In this document: positions 1 through 8,895 of the stretch, piece by piece | Position numbering within the stretch: position 1 is the first letter of the stretch | Layout: each line of letters begins with the position of its first letter | From: Williamsia sp. 1138 | GTDB taxonomy: Bacteria; Actinomycetota; Actinomycetes; Mycobacteriales; Mycobacteriaceae | Direction of reading: 5' to 3' | DNA: 64,000 nucleotides | Assembly (NCBI RefSeq): GCF_002095435.2 | Contig: NZ_MJEJ02000039.1 | Span: forward strand, 62,001-126,000 | The notes under the pieces: generated by a model | The model's input: the letters and a program-made list of their open reading frames with translations, nothing else | What the model was told of the DNA's origin: nothing | Database searches by the model: none | Translations under genes and position numbers: made by a program

Positions 1-977
1 ACGGGCTCCTCTGGGTGCAGCAACCGTTGCAACATGGCCAGTGATTCGGCGGCGAGATCGCCGAGGACGATACCGACGACCCAGTCGAATTCCCCTGCCG
101 TCCATGCGTGGACGACGGGGATGTCCCACCCGAGGAACCACTCGTCGGTCGAGCGCCGTCGCCGCGCCAGGCGCCCCAGGGGCCACTCACCGATGGCGGC
201 ATCGAACGACCCGTCCTCCTCGTGTGAACGAAGCAGGTGCATGTTGAGGTCGAGGGTGATGGGGATCGCGAGATCGCGGCTGGTGACGTGCTCACGGAAC
301 CAGTTGTGCTGCTCGTCTTTACGGATGCCCACGCTCGGCGTTTGCATTGAGTGGAAATCACCCCGCCGGAGAAACTCAGACGTTCCGATCTCGCCGGTCC
401 AGACGAACATCGCCGGATCGATCGGGATGCCGGCGGTGAACTCGATGAAGCTGACAGCGGTTCCGGCAGCGTCGACGCGCTGTTGCAGGACCGCGCCTGT
501 GCGTTGATCCACGGTCAATTGCCGGGCGTAGGGCTCCTTATCGCGGGGCGGGGCCAGTTCAACCGACCAACACGGCCTCCCCAGATACTCGATGTCCCTG
601 ATCGGTCCCGTCGGCGTCGTCCAGCGGCCACCGACCCAGTCTCCGGCCGAGCGCGTGACAAGCAGTTCTTTGCCGGGCCCGATGAACGACATCTCCCGAG
701 CCGCACCACGCAGCGGCAGTTCTTCGTGGCGGGCAAACCGCCAGACAGTCTGGCCGTCGGTCATCACGACCAGGTCGCCGGCCACCGTCTCCACCCGGAC
801 TTTTGGCCCATCTCGCCACACTTGCAGGTCGTCGACACCCGAGACGTAGACGGGTGCGATGTCGCCCATGTGGCCGTAGAGGCCGCCCTGGACCTCTCCC
901 GATCGGGAGATGACTCCCTGGATGGGCGCATGCGGGCCGTCGACCATCGTCTTGAGAACTTCGATCCACGCAGTCAT
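1..977 (-). CDS. LolA/RseB-like hypothetical protein, 3' end outside window
   Basis: An open frame runs leftward from ATG at 977 to the window edge without a stop, giving about 325 residues; the C-terminus is missing. The protein has no signal peptide or membrane segment in the visible part. Residues 1-200 alternate short beta-rich stretches (for example VYVSGVDDLQVWRDGPKVRVET and, later, RQLTVDQRTGAVLQQR and FIEFTAGIPIDPAMF), the pattern seen in LolA/RseB-type half-barrel proteins, where a line about the residue being taken from a trained example is followed by a PIDPxxF ending. The family assignment rests on this pattern only. The region after residue 200 is not recognised. The next gene (1093) is divergent, leaving about 115 bases for both promoters. 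Confidence 0.6.
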   Translation of the reverse strand, partial: MTAWIEVLKTMVDGPHAPIQGVISRSGEVQGGLYGHMGDIAPVYVSGVDDLQVWRDGPKVRVETVAGDLVVMTDGQTVWRFARHEELPLRGAAREMSFIGPGKELLVTRSAGDWVGGRWTTPTGPIRDIEYLGRPCWSVELAPPRDKEPYARQLTVDQRTGAVLQQRVDAAGTAVSFIEFTAGIPIDPAMFVWTGEIGTSEFLRRGDFHSMQTPSVGIRKDEQHNWFREHVTSRDLAIPITLDLNMHLLRSHEEDGSFDAAIGEWPLGRLARRRRSTDEWFLGWDIPVVHAWTAGEFDWVVGIVLGDLAAESLAMLQRLLHPEEP

Positions 978-1092
978 GAATCAACCGTGACACAAGCTGA
1001 GCGCGGTGGCAGTCGGTCGGTAAAGTATTCGGAGTCAACTGTTCCCGCGTAGTGCAGGTCCGCCGCGTCGGATTGTCTGCGAGACTGCATCC

Positions 1093-2376
1093 ATGGTGAA
1101 GCAGCTGGTGGCGCCTGCCGCCGTAGCGGTCGGCGGATTCGTTGCCGTTGTCGTACTTCTGACGCGACTCGGTGGCGGTAGCCTACTTTTCGACCACCAG
1201 GACCCGTGGCGGGCGTTGATCGAGGGCGACACGGCGTGCGCCGCACTGGCCGCCGTGATCGCTGTGGTCGTCAGCGCCGCGGTGCGTGATCGCGGCATTG
1301 CGGTCGTCCTTGGCGGCGCCGGTCTCGTGATATTCGGTGCGATAGCTTTAATTGACACGTCGGCGACCTGGTCGAGTTATGGCCTTGCGGTGGCCAGCGG
1401 GTTGGTGGTCGCTGCGGCGGGATCTGAGGCCGCCCGCGGCGCGAACCGAAGTGCGTTGCAGGCCTCGTTCATCGGGGGAGCGCTGGCCGGTGTATTCCTG
1501 GCCAGACCGCTCGATCAATACCGTCCGCGGTCCGGGTACCTTGGCGACGACGTCCCGGTCGGCACCCCCGCGGACTGGCCCCTCGTCATCGGTGCCACGG
1601 TCGCCCTCTTGTTGCTGGCCGCGTCCTGGTTCACGGCTTCGAAGAGTTCTGCCGATGACTCACGCGCTTCCAGGGTGCATACGGGCCGCGCCCTGGGGCT
1701 GGGGATTGCGATACCGGTTGCGTCGGTGCTGCTGTGGTGGTGGTTCATCTCGACTGAGGTCCTCGCCGACGATGCTGATCTCGGTACCAGTACATGGTGG
1801 TACGGAATCCTGCTGTTGCCTCTAGTCATCGGTGGGGTGTTGTGGCTGCCCGGACGGGACGGTCTGGTCCTGGCCGCCGTGCTCGCCACAGTGGCCGCAG
1901 CGGCCACTGTGCCCAAGTGGCAGGGATCATGGCCTGTGCTCGTGGTATTCGTCGTCCTGATCATCGGCGGGATATGGACCGGACGCCGCATGCCGCACCC
2001 CTTGGGCGCGGTGGGCGTGCTCGTGGTGTGCACCTTGGTGAACATCAGCGATCAATCACCCTGGAAGGTAATCGGAATCATCGCCGCCTTCGTGGTCCCG
2101 GCGGCCGGCGGCCACCTCGTCGCAGCCTGTCTGCCCACAACCGACGTTCTCAGCACCGTGGCGGTCACGTCACCGGCAATGCTGTATGCGGTCACCGGCA
2201 TCACGTTTGGTTTGATGGCAGCGTTCGGCGGCTCAAGTGTGTCGGGTTTCGACAGTTACGCGCCGAACACCACAGAATTGGTCTTATCGGTGGTCACGAT
2301 CGTCGCGTGCGCTGCTGCGATCGTCATCGTCACCCGCCGCCGGCCGGCGGTCGACGCGGAGCAGTCGTGCCCATAG
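1093..2376 (+). CDS. Polytopic membrane protein, unknown function
   Basis: A 427-residue protein that is almost entirely hydrophobic, with roughly a dozen predicted transmembrane segments beginning at residue 5 and ending near residue 412, joined by short loops. The only longer polar stretches are around residues 140-155 (after LARPLDQYRPR) and 183-198. No transporter, transferase or protease motif was recognised, so no substrate is suggested. It starts with ATG at 1093, 115 bases from the divergent LolA-like gene, and ends just before a convergent small membrane protein gene at 2404. It is an integral plasma-membrane protein by composition; its function is unknown. Confidence 0.75.
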   Translation: MVKQLVAPAAVAVGGFVAVVVLLTRLGGGSLLFDHQDPWRALIEGDTACAALAAVIAVVVSAAVRDRGIAVVLGGAGLVIFGAIALIDTSATWSSYGLAVASGLVVAAAGSEAARGANRSALQASFIGGALAGVFLARPLDQYRPRSGYLGDDVPVGTPADWPLVIGATVALLLLAASWFTASKSSADDSRASRVHTGRALGLGIAIPVASVLLWWWFISTEVLADDADLGTSTWWYGILLLPLVIGGVLWLPGRDGLVLAAVLATVAAAATVPKWQGSWPVLVVFVVLIIGGIWTGRRMPHPLGAVGVLVVCTLVNISDQSPWKVIGIIAAFVVPAAGGHLVAACLPTTDVLSTVAVTSPAMLYAVTGITFGLMAAFGGSSVSGFDSYAPNTTELVLSVVTIVACAAAIVIVTRRRPAVDAEQSCP

Positions 2377-2403
2377 GAAACGCTGCAGGTGCGAGCCGAG
2401 AGG

Positions 2404-2622
2404 TTATTTCTGACCCCGGATACGAATGAGCTGCAGGCCGCCGGAAATCGCGACGAGCGGCCAGCAGATAACCGCTACCCACAGGCTCGGGTTGCGTTCG
2501 CCGTTGGCGAGGTCGTAGACGGCGAGCGCCGTCAGAGCGATACCGGCGACGACGCAAAACCATGCAAGTCCTGCGCGCGCCGACGAACCGGGGGGTGTGC
2601 TGCCAGTAAAAGTCACGGGCAT
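2404..2622 (-). CDS. Small two-helix membrane protein
   Basis: A 72-residue protein on the minus strand, convergent with the polytopic membrane protein. The frame is open further upstream, but the ATG at 2622 is preferred because the protein that follows has a short polar N-terminus (MPVTFTGSTPPG) and then two clean transmembrane segments, about residues 18-37 and 47-63, and a basic tail (IRIRGQK). This arrangement is common in uncharacterised small actinobacterial membrane proteins. No functional motif was seen. Confidence 0.55.
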   Translation of the reverse strand: MPVTFTGSTPPGSSARAGLAWFCVVAGIALTALAVYDLANGERNPSLWVAVICWPLVAISGGLQLIRIRGQK

Positions 2623-2740
2623 GAATCTACCGGCGCTCGTACACCTTCGCTCTGCTGAAGCGAGGGGCCGCGTGTCTCGGGAGTGATTCCTGCGGCTTGA
2701 GGGCATGTTTATCGGCGAGGCCGCCGGGTACGTCCTGGTC

Positions 2741-2950
2741 ATGACGAAAGAAGAAGCTCTCCGCCGAATCGATGTACAGCTGGATACCTTCGCATCTGGG
2801 GCGCTCGGATATGCAGAAGGCTCTTCGTCCGACCATGAAGAAGGTGTCGAAGAACGCGTTCGTCTGCGCCGAGAGGCCAAAGAGAAAGTCGCAGCTCTCG
2901 ACGATGGTGACCCGGAGATCGACAAGATTGCCACCGAACTCAACCTCTGA
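2741..2950 (+). CDS. Small charged hypothetical protein
   Basis: A 69-residue, strongly charged protein starting at ATG 2741 (an earlier in-frame ATG at 2705 would add 12 residues). It begins MTKEEALRRIDVQLDTF and has a glutamate-rich middle and a helical, lysine/arginine/glutamate-rich second half, so it is probably soluble and alpha-helical. There is no Cys and no membrane segment. The codon use looks coding and the opposite frames do not give a better candidate. No family was recognised. Confidence 0.5.
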   Translation: MTKEEALRRIDVQLDTFASGALGYAEGSSSDHEEGVEERVRLRREAKEKVAALDDGDPEIDKIATELNL

Positions 2951-3104
2951 CCCCGCCATCAGTGTCGTATGCCCCATATGGTCACTTTCTGAGAACAGCC
3001 AGTATTCATTCTGGAGTTCAGTAGCCTCCCTAAAGAGCTCTCCGTAACGGACATGCCGAAGTCGACGACATGTCTCCTGGAGCGGCCACTATCGGGGGAG
3101 AAGA

Positions 3105-4439
3105 ATGGACGTCGGGGTTTCATCGCATACAAAACGGCTTTGGACCTATGCGTTGATTCTGATTTCCGTTGTTGCTTTGGTGGTCGTGGTTGTCGGACTG
3201 TTGTTACCGCGGGCCGACCCGGAACTGACAACCGCACCCACGTCGTCCTCACAGGAGCCTGACCCCGCGGCGCCCGAGATGCCTGACATCGTCGAAGAAC
3301 CCGTCGACCTCGATGCTCCGATACCTGGGTGCGATGTTGTGGAAACGCCGGACGAAGGCTATTCGGTGATCACCGGCACCAGTGGTGAACCGAGCTACGA
3401 CAACCCGAAGTTCCCGTGGTTCAACGGCCCTAAAGCCACGGAGATGTCGAACGCCGTGGCCGAGGTGTTGCCGTCCAGAGCGAAGATCGAGTTCGCAAGT
3501 CCGGAGCGGTCGCTGATCTTTCAGCCGATCACCGACTTCGGCGAGGACACTCCGGACCGGCCGGACGGGTATACCTCCGCTAACGGTTCGGTGACCAACG
3601 GGGACGCCAAGGGTGGCCTGTATGTCGGCGTCGCGCAGTCGTCCAGACCGATTCCCCCGTGTGTGGCAGGAGACCTCGACGAGCGGCGCATCCTGCCCGA
3701 TGGTGTCGTCGTCGACGTCCAGGACACCTGGCGGGAGACCGACGGGGTACGCACCTTGAGCAGGTCAGCGATCGCCTACGTGCCGGATGGTTCGCGGATC
3801 AGCGCACAGGCCAGTGACGCGTCCGGGAGGACGGGGGCTGAGAACAGCGGTGCGATCCCGGTGTCGGTCGGCGACCTGGTACGCATCGTTACCGACCCGC
3901 GGCTCCGCATCAGCACCCCGGTACCTCCTGGCACACCCGCCCCGCCGGCAGGGTGTCGCAGTGGCTCATTCGATGACTCCGGTCCATCCGTCACCCGCGA
4001 GCTGGCCCGCAAGCTCGACACCGTTCTCGCATCGATCGATCTGGGCGGTGCGAAGCTGCCGCCGCTGCAGTTGGGCGGGTACTCGGAAGCCTTCTTGTGT
4101 ACCGGGGTGCCGAACGTAACACCGACCGCAGCGCTGGATATCTCGATCGCGGGTGGGCAGAAGCTTCCGGTGGAGGAACGCCCGGTCCCGGGTGCCGGAA
4201 GCCAAAAGACGCTGCGAACACTCGGAGACGGGACGGTGGTGCAGACAGACGTCTCCTTCTCGAGTAGCAGATCGATGACCAATCCCGACGACTACACCAG
4301 TGAGGCGATCAACTCCGTCGTCGTGACACGACCTGCAGGGACCCAGATCTCGGTGAGTTCGACAGCACCGTCACCGGACGAGGCCCTGCCGTTGCCCCAG
4401 CTCGAATCCATAGCGCTCACAACCGGATTGGAGTTGTAG
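3105..4439 (+). CDS. Membrane-anchored extracytoplasmic protein, unknown function
   Basis: A 444-residue protein with a single N-terminal transmembrane anchor at about residues 11-34, followed by a Pro/Thr/Ser-rich linker (residues 38-70) and a long soluble domain predicted to lie outside the membrane. The domain contains spaced Cys residues (near 75, 188, 287 and 337) that could form disulfides after export. ATG 3105 is preceded by a good purine-rich binding site (GGGGGAGAAG). The stop is two bases before the GTG of the next gene, a beta-propeller-like membrane protein, so the two are probably one operon and may act together at the cell surface. No known domain was recognised. Confidence 0.75.
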   Translation: MDVGVSSHTKRLWTYALILISVVALVVVVVGLLLPRADPELTTAPTSSSQEPDPAAPEMPDIVEEPVDLDAPIPGCDVVETPDEGYSVITGTSGEPSYDNPKFPWFNGPKATEMSNAVAEVLPSRAKIEFASPERSLIFQPITDFGEDTPDRPDGYTSANGSVTNGDAKGGLYVGVAQSSRPIPPCVAGDLDERRILPDGVVVDVQDTWRETDGVRTLSRSAIAYVPDGSRISAQASDASGRTGAENSGAIPVSVGDLVRIVTDPRLRISTPVPPGTPAPPAGCRSGSFDDSGPSVTRELARKLDTVLASIDLGGAKLPPLQLGGYSEAFLCTGVPNVTPTAALDISIAGGQKLPVEERPVPGAGSQKTLRTLGDGTVVQTDVSFSSSRSMTNPDDYTSEAINSVVVTRPAGTQISVSSTAPSPDEALPLPQLESIALTTGLEL

Positions 4440-4441
4440 AC

Positions 4442-5811
4442 GTGCCCGGTAAGAGCACCTTGGCCCTGGTCGTCGCCGCGGTGATTGCAGTGGTGACGGT
4501 CTCCGCGGCTGCGATCGTGCTGGCGGACCGCGCTCCGACGTCGGTCAAGAAGATCACCGGGACCTCTGCGGAAACACCGGGGCTCGCGTGGTCGTTCGAT
4601 CCCGCCGAGTATCTCGATCGTCCGTTCGCCGGTCTGACCGACCCACGGTTGGGTTCGTCGTTCAATGCCGGCGAGCCCGGCTTCATTCTGACCGGCGACA
4701 CGTTCCTCACCATCGCTGGTAGTCCGACCGAGGGACTCGAATTGGACAAGCCGGTCATGATCAGCGTCGATGCAAAGGATGGGACTGCACGCTGGCAGGC
4801 GCCCGCCCACGATCTTCTCGGATGCAGCGACACCCCGCTCGGCGGAAAGATCTACTGCTTCGCAATGAGCGAGATCGTCACCTACGACATCGATTCAGGC
4901 GTGTCCGAGAGGCGGACGATACCCGAATCGGTGTACGGCCTCACGACCACCTCGGACGCGCTGTACATCGTCGAGGGCAGTCTCGAGGAGAGTGTCGAGG
5001 GCAGCGATGTGCCGTGCATTCGGGGACCTTCGACGATATTTCCGCGAATTGGTCGCAGCCGGTCGACATTGGTGGCTATTACGAAGACCTGTACGGCATC
5101 GACGTCCTGGCCGTGACCGATGGGGTTGGACTCGTCCGGATCGGCAATCAGATGGCGCAGTTCGACGCCGAGTCGGGGACTCCGCTGTGGACGACCGGCG
5201 ACGGTGTTTGTGTTTCGCAGGCGAGTCTAGAACCCGGTGGCGTTGTGGCGCAGATCAATAGCGACTGCGAGTCCTACGACTCCGTGTCCGGGCAACTTCT
5301 CCGAGGACCAGACGGAAAGGTGCTGACCACGACGGACAGTACAACCGCGCATAGGCCGATGCTCGAACACCGCGACGATGCCAGTGACCCCATCCTGCTG
5401 GGGGATTCGGCGTACGACCGTTCGTCCGGCGAGCTGCTCTGGACCAATCCCAGCATCGTCAGCGGGTCGCAAGGAGCCGTGACGGCCATCGTCGGCGACA
5501 CGATCTATCTGCGAGATACGAACACCCAAAGCGAGACAGGCATCGACCTGCGGACCGGGAAGCAGTTGTGGCACAACGATACGACGCAAACGTTTGATGT
5601 GGCCGGTGCTGGTGGCCGCACGCTGCTAGGCAATGACGGGACCGCACTGACGGAGTTCGACCTCAGGACCGGCTCGGTGGTCTGGACAGCTCCGTTCGTT
5701 TCGATCGACAGCGATCCCGAGACCTTCGCCACCGGTAGAGCGGCGCAGCGGTATCGCGATGGGTGGATCTACTCGTCGGATCGCCGAATGATCGGTCTGG
5801 CACCCCTGTGA
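4442..5811 (+). pseudogene. PQQ-like beta-propeller membrane protein, frameshifted near 5013-5025
   Basis: The gene starts with GTG at 4442 and encodes an N-terminal membrane anchor (about residues 4-28) followed by repeats typical of PQQ-binding-like beta-propellers. The repeats include ISVDAKDGTARWQAP, AQFDAESGTPLWTTG, YDRSSGELLWTNP, IDLRTGKQLWHND and FDLRTGSVVWTAP, each an Asp/Ser-Gly-x-x-x-W blade signature. The first 192 or so residues are in one frame; the rest, from about position 5016 (HSGTFDDISANWSQP), are in the frame one base back. One missing base in GTGCATTCGGGG restores a continuous protein of about 456 residues. Both halves are well preserved, so a recent mutation or a sequencing error is more likely than old decay. 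It is probably an extracytoplasmic protein working with its upstream neighbour. Confidence 0.75.
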
Positions 5812-5920
5812 TCGCCCGGTTGTGAATGTCCACTGAACGATGGCTATCGGTGTGCTGCCGACCGTGAAATTATCCGGTGGGCCGCGATGTGCCTACAAGC
5901 CAAAGTGAGGGGTGGGACGG

Positions 5921-6368
5921 GTGCTGATGGAGCTCGCGTGGATCGGAAGCCCGGGGCTGTCGTACGCATCGGTGGCGATCGCGTTGATGCTGCTGGCGTT
6001 GGTGATCGGGTTGATCGATGTGCTGTGCCGCGACGACACCGGAGTTCGGCTGATGCCGCGGTGGGCGTGGTTTCTGGTCGTGGTGGCGGTGCCGATTGTC
6101 GGCACGCTGGTATGGCTTGTCTTCGGTCGTCCACGAGCGCGCAGGGTTCGGCGTCGGGGGGCGTGGTGGAAGGCGAGGTATGCCTCAGGCATCAGCGGCG
6201 GTCGTCTCGGCATTTCCGGAGTACGACAGGCCGGGCAGGTTCATCCCGCAGGACCCCGCGGCCGACGCCGCATTCCTGCGGCAGGTCCGTGAGCGGGCGC
6301 AGGAGCAACGCCGTGTGGCCGAACTCGAACGTCGTCGACGCGATGAAACGAACGGATCCGCCACCTGA
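5921..6368 (+). pseudogene. PLDc_N-type membrane protein, frameshift at a G6 run (6156-6161)
   Basis: The N-terminal part, from GTG 5921 (or ATG 5927) after the site GAGGGG, has two transmembrane segments and reads like the phospholipase-D-nuclease N-terminal (PLDc_N) family: DVLCRDDTGVRLMPRWAW followed by VPIVGTLVWLVFGRPR. The family's usual C-terminus (FPEYDRPGRFIPQDP then AFLRQVRERAQEQRR) is present, but in the +1 frame. The switch can be placed at the run of six G at 6156-6161; removing one G gives an uninterrupted protein of about 148 residues ending at TGA 6366-6368. The family is a two-helix membrane protein of unknown role. Indels in G runs are a typical assembly error, so the gene may be intact in the organism. 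Confidence 0.7.
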
Positions 6369-6371
6369 TAC

Positions 6372-6740
6372 CTACCGGCTTGTCGCTGCCAAGTCTTTTA
6401 TGTATTCGTCGCCCCACTGATTGAGTTCGAGCGCAAAGGCTTTCAGACCCTCACCTGTTGCAGTCAGTGAATACTCCACTCGTGGTGGAACTTCGGCATA
6501 CGCATGTCGCACCACGATCCCGTCTTGCTCCAACTCGCGTAGCTGGCGCGTCAGCACCCGGGGGGTCACGTTTCCCACGCGACGGCGGAGCTCGCCGTAG
6601 CGAAGCGGCCCCTCGAGAAGATGCTTGACGATCGTCATCTTCCACGCACCGCCCAGTACGGCGATGGCGACTTCCACAGGACATACATCCATCGCGCGCT
6701 GAACTGGTCCTCTAATTTCGCCAGGCTCTGCTGTAGCCAT
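6372..6740 (-). CDS. HxlR-family transcriptional regulator
   Basis: A 122-residue winged-helix regulator. The HxlR signature is clear: a conserved Cys at residue 20 (AMDVCPVE) followed by AVLGGAWKMTIVKHLLEGPLRYGELRRRV, then the recognition region TPRVLTRQLRELEQDGIVVR and the wing VEYSLTATG. Start ATG 6740 is chosen because GGAGG lies five bases upstream; the longer frame from 6761 would place that site inside the gene. HxlR proteins are dimeric repressors or activators, and the N-terminal Cys often senses electrophiles or oxidants. A perfect 28-bp palindrome lies just upstream (6758-6785), between this gene and the divergent membrane protein gene, and is the probable operator for both. Confidence 0.9.
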   Translation of the reverse strand: MATAEPGEIRGPVQRAMDVCPVEVAIAVLGGAWKMTIVKHLLEGPLRYGELRRRVGNVTPRVLTRQLRELEQDGIVVRHAYAEVPPRVEYSLTATGEGLKAFALELNQWGDEYIKDLAATSR

Positions 6741-6757
6741 GCCCACCTCCAATAGGA

Positions 6758-6785
6758 ACATTTTCGTCCATATGGACGAAAATGT
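6758..6785. promoter_or_regulatory. Perfect 28-bp palindrome, probable HxlR operator
   Basis: ACATTTTCGTCCAT at 6758-6771 is followed directly by its exact reverse complement at 6772-6785. The element sits 17 bases upstream of the HxlR start (6740) and 41 bases upstream of the divergent membrane gene's ATG (6827). It is placed so that a bound dimer could cover both promoters. HxlR-family proteins commonly control themselves and a divergent gene through such a site. Confidence 0.75.
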
Positions 6786-6826
6786 ACATACTAACTTTTC
6801 TGCGCACAGCTTGCTATACCAGAAAC

Positions 6827-7225
6827 ATGGAATCGGTTGAAGCGTCGCAAGGCCTCAGACACGTGGACGGTGCAGTGGTTGCCCTTGTGAGCGTGACCCC
6901 TGTCATCACGTGGGCGGGAGGTGTAGTGCCCGCTGCCGACGCCGTGCTCTACATCCTGGCCACTATTGTGTCGATCGCTGCGTTGCTGCTCATCCAGGTG
7001 AGGGTGGGCCTGCGAGTGCAAGACGGAGCAGGCATCGGCGTGGTGATCGTGCTCATTACCGGTGTTGCGGCGTGGGCAGTGACCATGGTGCTCACGCTCC
7101 TGCAATCACCCATCGCGATACCCAGCCTGATCGCTGCGATCCTGCTGCTGTCCCGCGCACTTTGTGAACCGCTCGCTACAGACAGGCGCGAGTCTGACGG
7201 GCGGGTGCTCGGTGATGGCAGCTAG
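6827..7225 (+). CDS. Small membrane protein, likely HxlR target
   Basis: A 132-residue protein starting at ATG 6827; an upstream in-frame ATG (6782) is less likely because it lies inside the operator palindrome. About four transmembrane segments are predicted (roughly residues 15-33, 35-55, 65-88 and 92-110), followed by a polar tail (EPLATDRRESDGR). It has no recognisable motif. The divergent HxlR gene and the shared palindrome suggest that it is induced by the signal the regulator senses; in many HxlR systems the target is an oxidoreductase or efflux protein, but nothing in this sequence shows which applies. Confidence 0.65.
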   Translation: MESVEASQGLRHVDGAVVALVSVTPVITWAGGVVPAADAVLYILATIVSIAALLLIQVRVGLRVQDGAGIGVVIVLITGVAAWAVTMVLTLLQSPIAIPSLIAAILLLSRALCEPLATDRRESDGRVLGDGS

Positions 7226-7259
7226 CGGAAGCTACCCGGTAACCCCTTGCCGCAGGGTT

Positions 7260-7709
7260 TCAGGGTGCGAGGAAGCAGGCAGGGCCGACCGGGGTCGCGG
7301 GTTCGACCTCGACGATTTCGACTGGACCACCCGCTGACGTTTGGTAGGCCATGATGGCGTGCTGTCCGGGCGCGGTCGGAGTCCAGAGCGTGAACGCATG
7401 GTCGAAGATCACGGGGTTGACGAAGTAGGGATCGACGGCGTTCCAGATGAGGTCGGTGGGAAAAAAGGTGGCGGCCTGGTTGTAGTCGACAATCGAAACG
7501 CCGGCAGTGCTGGGTGTCCCGGGTGAATCGGCGGTCTTGGCAACAACGAGGTAGGTACACCCAGTCCCGTATCCGTTGCCGGGAAAACTGATTCCGGGCA
7601 TCACCGTGGTATCGACCACGTCAGCGGAGGCCGACGGTGCGAAAGCGGCTGCGGTCGCGAGAACGGCCCCGACGATCGAGGTGATACTGGCGATTCGGAT
7701 TCGTCTCAT
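7260..7709 (-). CDS. Small secreted protein
   Basis: A 149-residue protein with a classical Sec signal peptide: a basic start (MRRIRIAS), a hydrophobic core at residues 8-25 and a probable cleavage after SASA-DV near residue 29. The mature part of about 120 residues is rich in Pro, Gly and aromatic residues and has two Cys (CTYLVV and PACFLAP) that could form one disulfide. It resembles the many small uncharacterised exported proteins of mycolic-acid actinobacteria. No enzymatic motif was seen. It converges with the preceding membrane protein gene. Confidence 0.75.
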   Translation of the reverse strand: MRRIRIASITSIVGAVLATAAAFAPSASADVVDTTVMPGISFPGNGYGTGCTYLVVAKTADSPGTPSTAGVSIVDYNQAATFFPTDLIWNAVDPYFVNPVIFDHAFTLWTPTAPGQHAIMAYQTSAGGPVEIVEVEPATPVGPACFLAP

Positions 7710-7917
7710 TCCCGTAAGTCGGCATCACTACGTATTCCGTTACTCGCTTGGACCCGTCAACGGAACAACCTGAGCTGCGTTCGACTTGCTATGCGAATAC
7801 GCTTAGCGCAGGCCGACAATTATCCCGTCGTCTGAAGAGATGAACTCCGGTCTTTCTGTGGCGCAAATTCTTTACACCGCCTAATCGGCAATTGGTTCCG
7901 CGTCATAGTGTGCATAT

Positions 7918-8421
7918 ATGTCTGGTGGTGGGGGTTCTCTCCGTTTACGAACGGTGGGTGATGCAGCGTGGTGGGTGTTCATTGTTGCCAGCCTGATTGC
8001 GGGTGGCGTGACTTGGCTTGCCGGTGAGCGTTATGTGCCGTTCGTGCCTCCGTCGATGGGAGCGGGCACCGATGTGGCGTATTCGGGTTCGTACTCCGGC
8101 CTCGACGGTGTGGTGATGACGAAGGCCTACGTCGCGGACGAGACCACCAACTGGTGGCTGGAACCGGCGTTCTACTCGGTCGCCGCGTTTGTCGTCGTGG
8201 TCGCCGCAGCACTGTGGGAAGCATGCACCCAACGCGACGTGATTGCTGCGGCGGCAACTGTGACCGTTCCCTTCGCGGCGCTGGCGGTACTGGGATTGGC
8301 AACACCGGGCGTAATTCTCGATGACGACCCGAGCCCGACTGCGACGTTGGCGCTGGTGGTGGTCGCGGTGGGATTGCGGGGTTGGTGGAAGAGAACAGTG
8401 CCCCCGACGAGTGGGCAATGA
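7918..8421 (+). CDS. Membrane protein, unknown function
   Basis: A 167-residue protein with one N-terminal transmembrane segment (about residues 17-36), an extracytoplasmic loop rich in Gly, Ser and Tyr (residues 38-80), and three further hydrophobic segments (about 82-98, 108-130 and 138-154). It ends in a basic tail (GWWKRTVPP). ATG 7918 has no strong ribosome binding site. A lipoprotein gene follows 39 bases downstream in the same direction, so the two may be co-transcribed. No family recognised. Confidence 0.6.
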   Translation: MSGGGGSLRLRTVGDAAWWVFIVASLIAGGVTWLAGERYVPFVPPSMGAGTDVAYSGSYSGLDGVVMTKAYVADETTNWWLEPAFYSVAAFVVVVAAALWEACTQRDVIAAAATVTVPFAALAVLGLATPGVILDDDPSPTATLALVVVAVGLRGWWKRTVPPTSGQ

Positions 8422-8460
8422 CATGCCCATTTGTATGACATCGCTAGGGGCTCAACGGCT

Positions 8461-8895
8461 ATGCGGATGAAGGCGCTTCGCATCCCGCAGCTTGTGATAG
8501 CGGCGGCTGCACTTTTGCTGGCGGTGGGTTGCGCCCAGTATGTCGACCTACCGCCAGCCACTGCAGTCCAATTGCAAACGCCCGCATGCACAGGCAACGA
8601 CCCACCCGACCCAGCGCGACTTCCGCTGGACTTTGCTCCTGTTGAGGCGTTGGTCTGTGGGGAGATGGCCAAAGGCGGTCCACGCGAAAATCCTGGCGAT
8701 CGATACCTCGAAACGAGATATCGAGGCGACTTCACGGTTGCAGTCAAGGCTCTCAGAGGCCGAGATCGCAAGAAACAAACCTGCGACTACTCACTTGCCG
8801 CAATGCCTGAGCTCTGGCTGATTGATGCCAGCGGTGGTGGGCTGATTCCTCGCTACCCGCTCGACGAATGCGGCGGCCCCACCCTCGACGTCTGA
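8461..8895 (+). CDS. Putative lipoprotein, C-terminus probably frameshifted
   Basis: From ATG 8461 the protein has a basic start and hydrophobic core ending in a lipobox (LLLAVGC, Cys 24), so it should be a lipid-anchored surface protein. The mature region carries conserved-looking Cys residues (ACTGND, LVCGEM, TCDYSL, DECGG) and ends here after 144 residues at TGA 8893-8895. One base back, an open frame continues with KIILELPVLHQEQ and a Pro/Ser/Thr-rich tail to TGA 9039-9041. A single C missing in GTCTG at 8890-8894 would join them smoothly into a protein of about 193 residues. Function unknown; possible partner of the upstream membrane protein. Confidence 0.65.
   Translation: MRMKALRIPQLVIAAAALLLAVGCAQYVDLPPATAVQLQTPACTGNDPPDPARLPLDFAPVEALVCGEMAKGGPRENPGDRYLETRYRGDFTVAVKALRGRDRKKQTCDYSLAAMPELWLIDASGGGLIPRYPLDECGGPTLDV

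Noticed and set aside
351-1052. Plus-strand frame over the LolA-like gene
   Set aside because: The minus-strand frame is continuous from a good ATG to the window edge and has protein-like composition.
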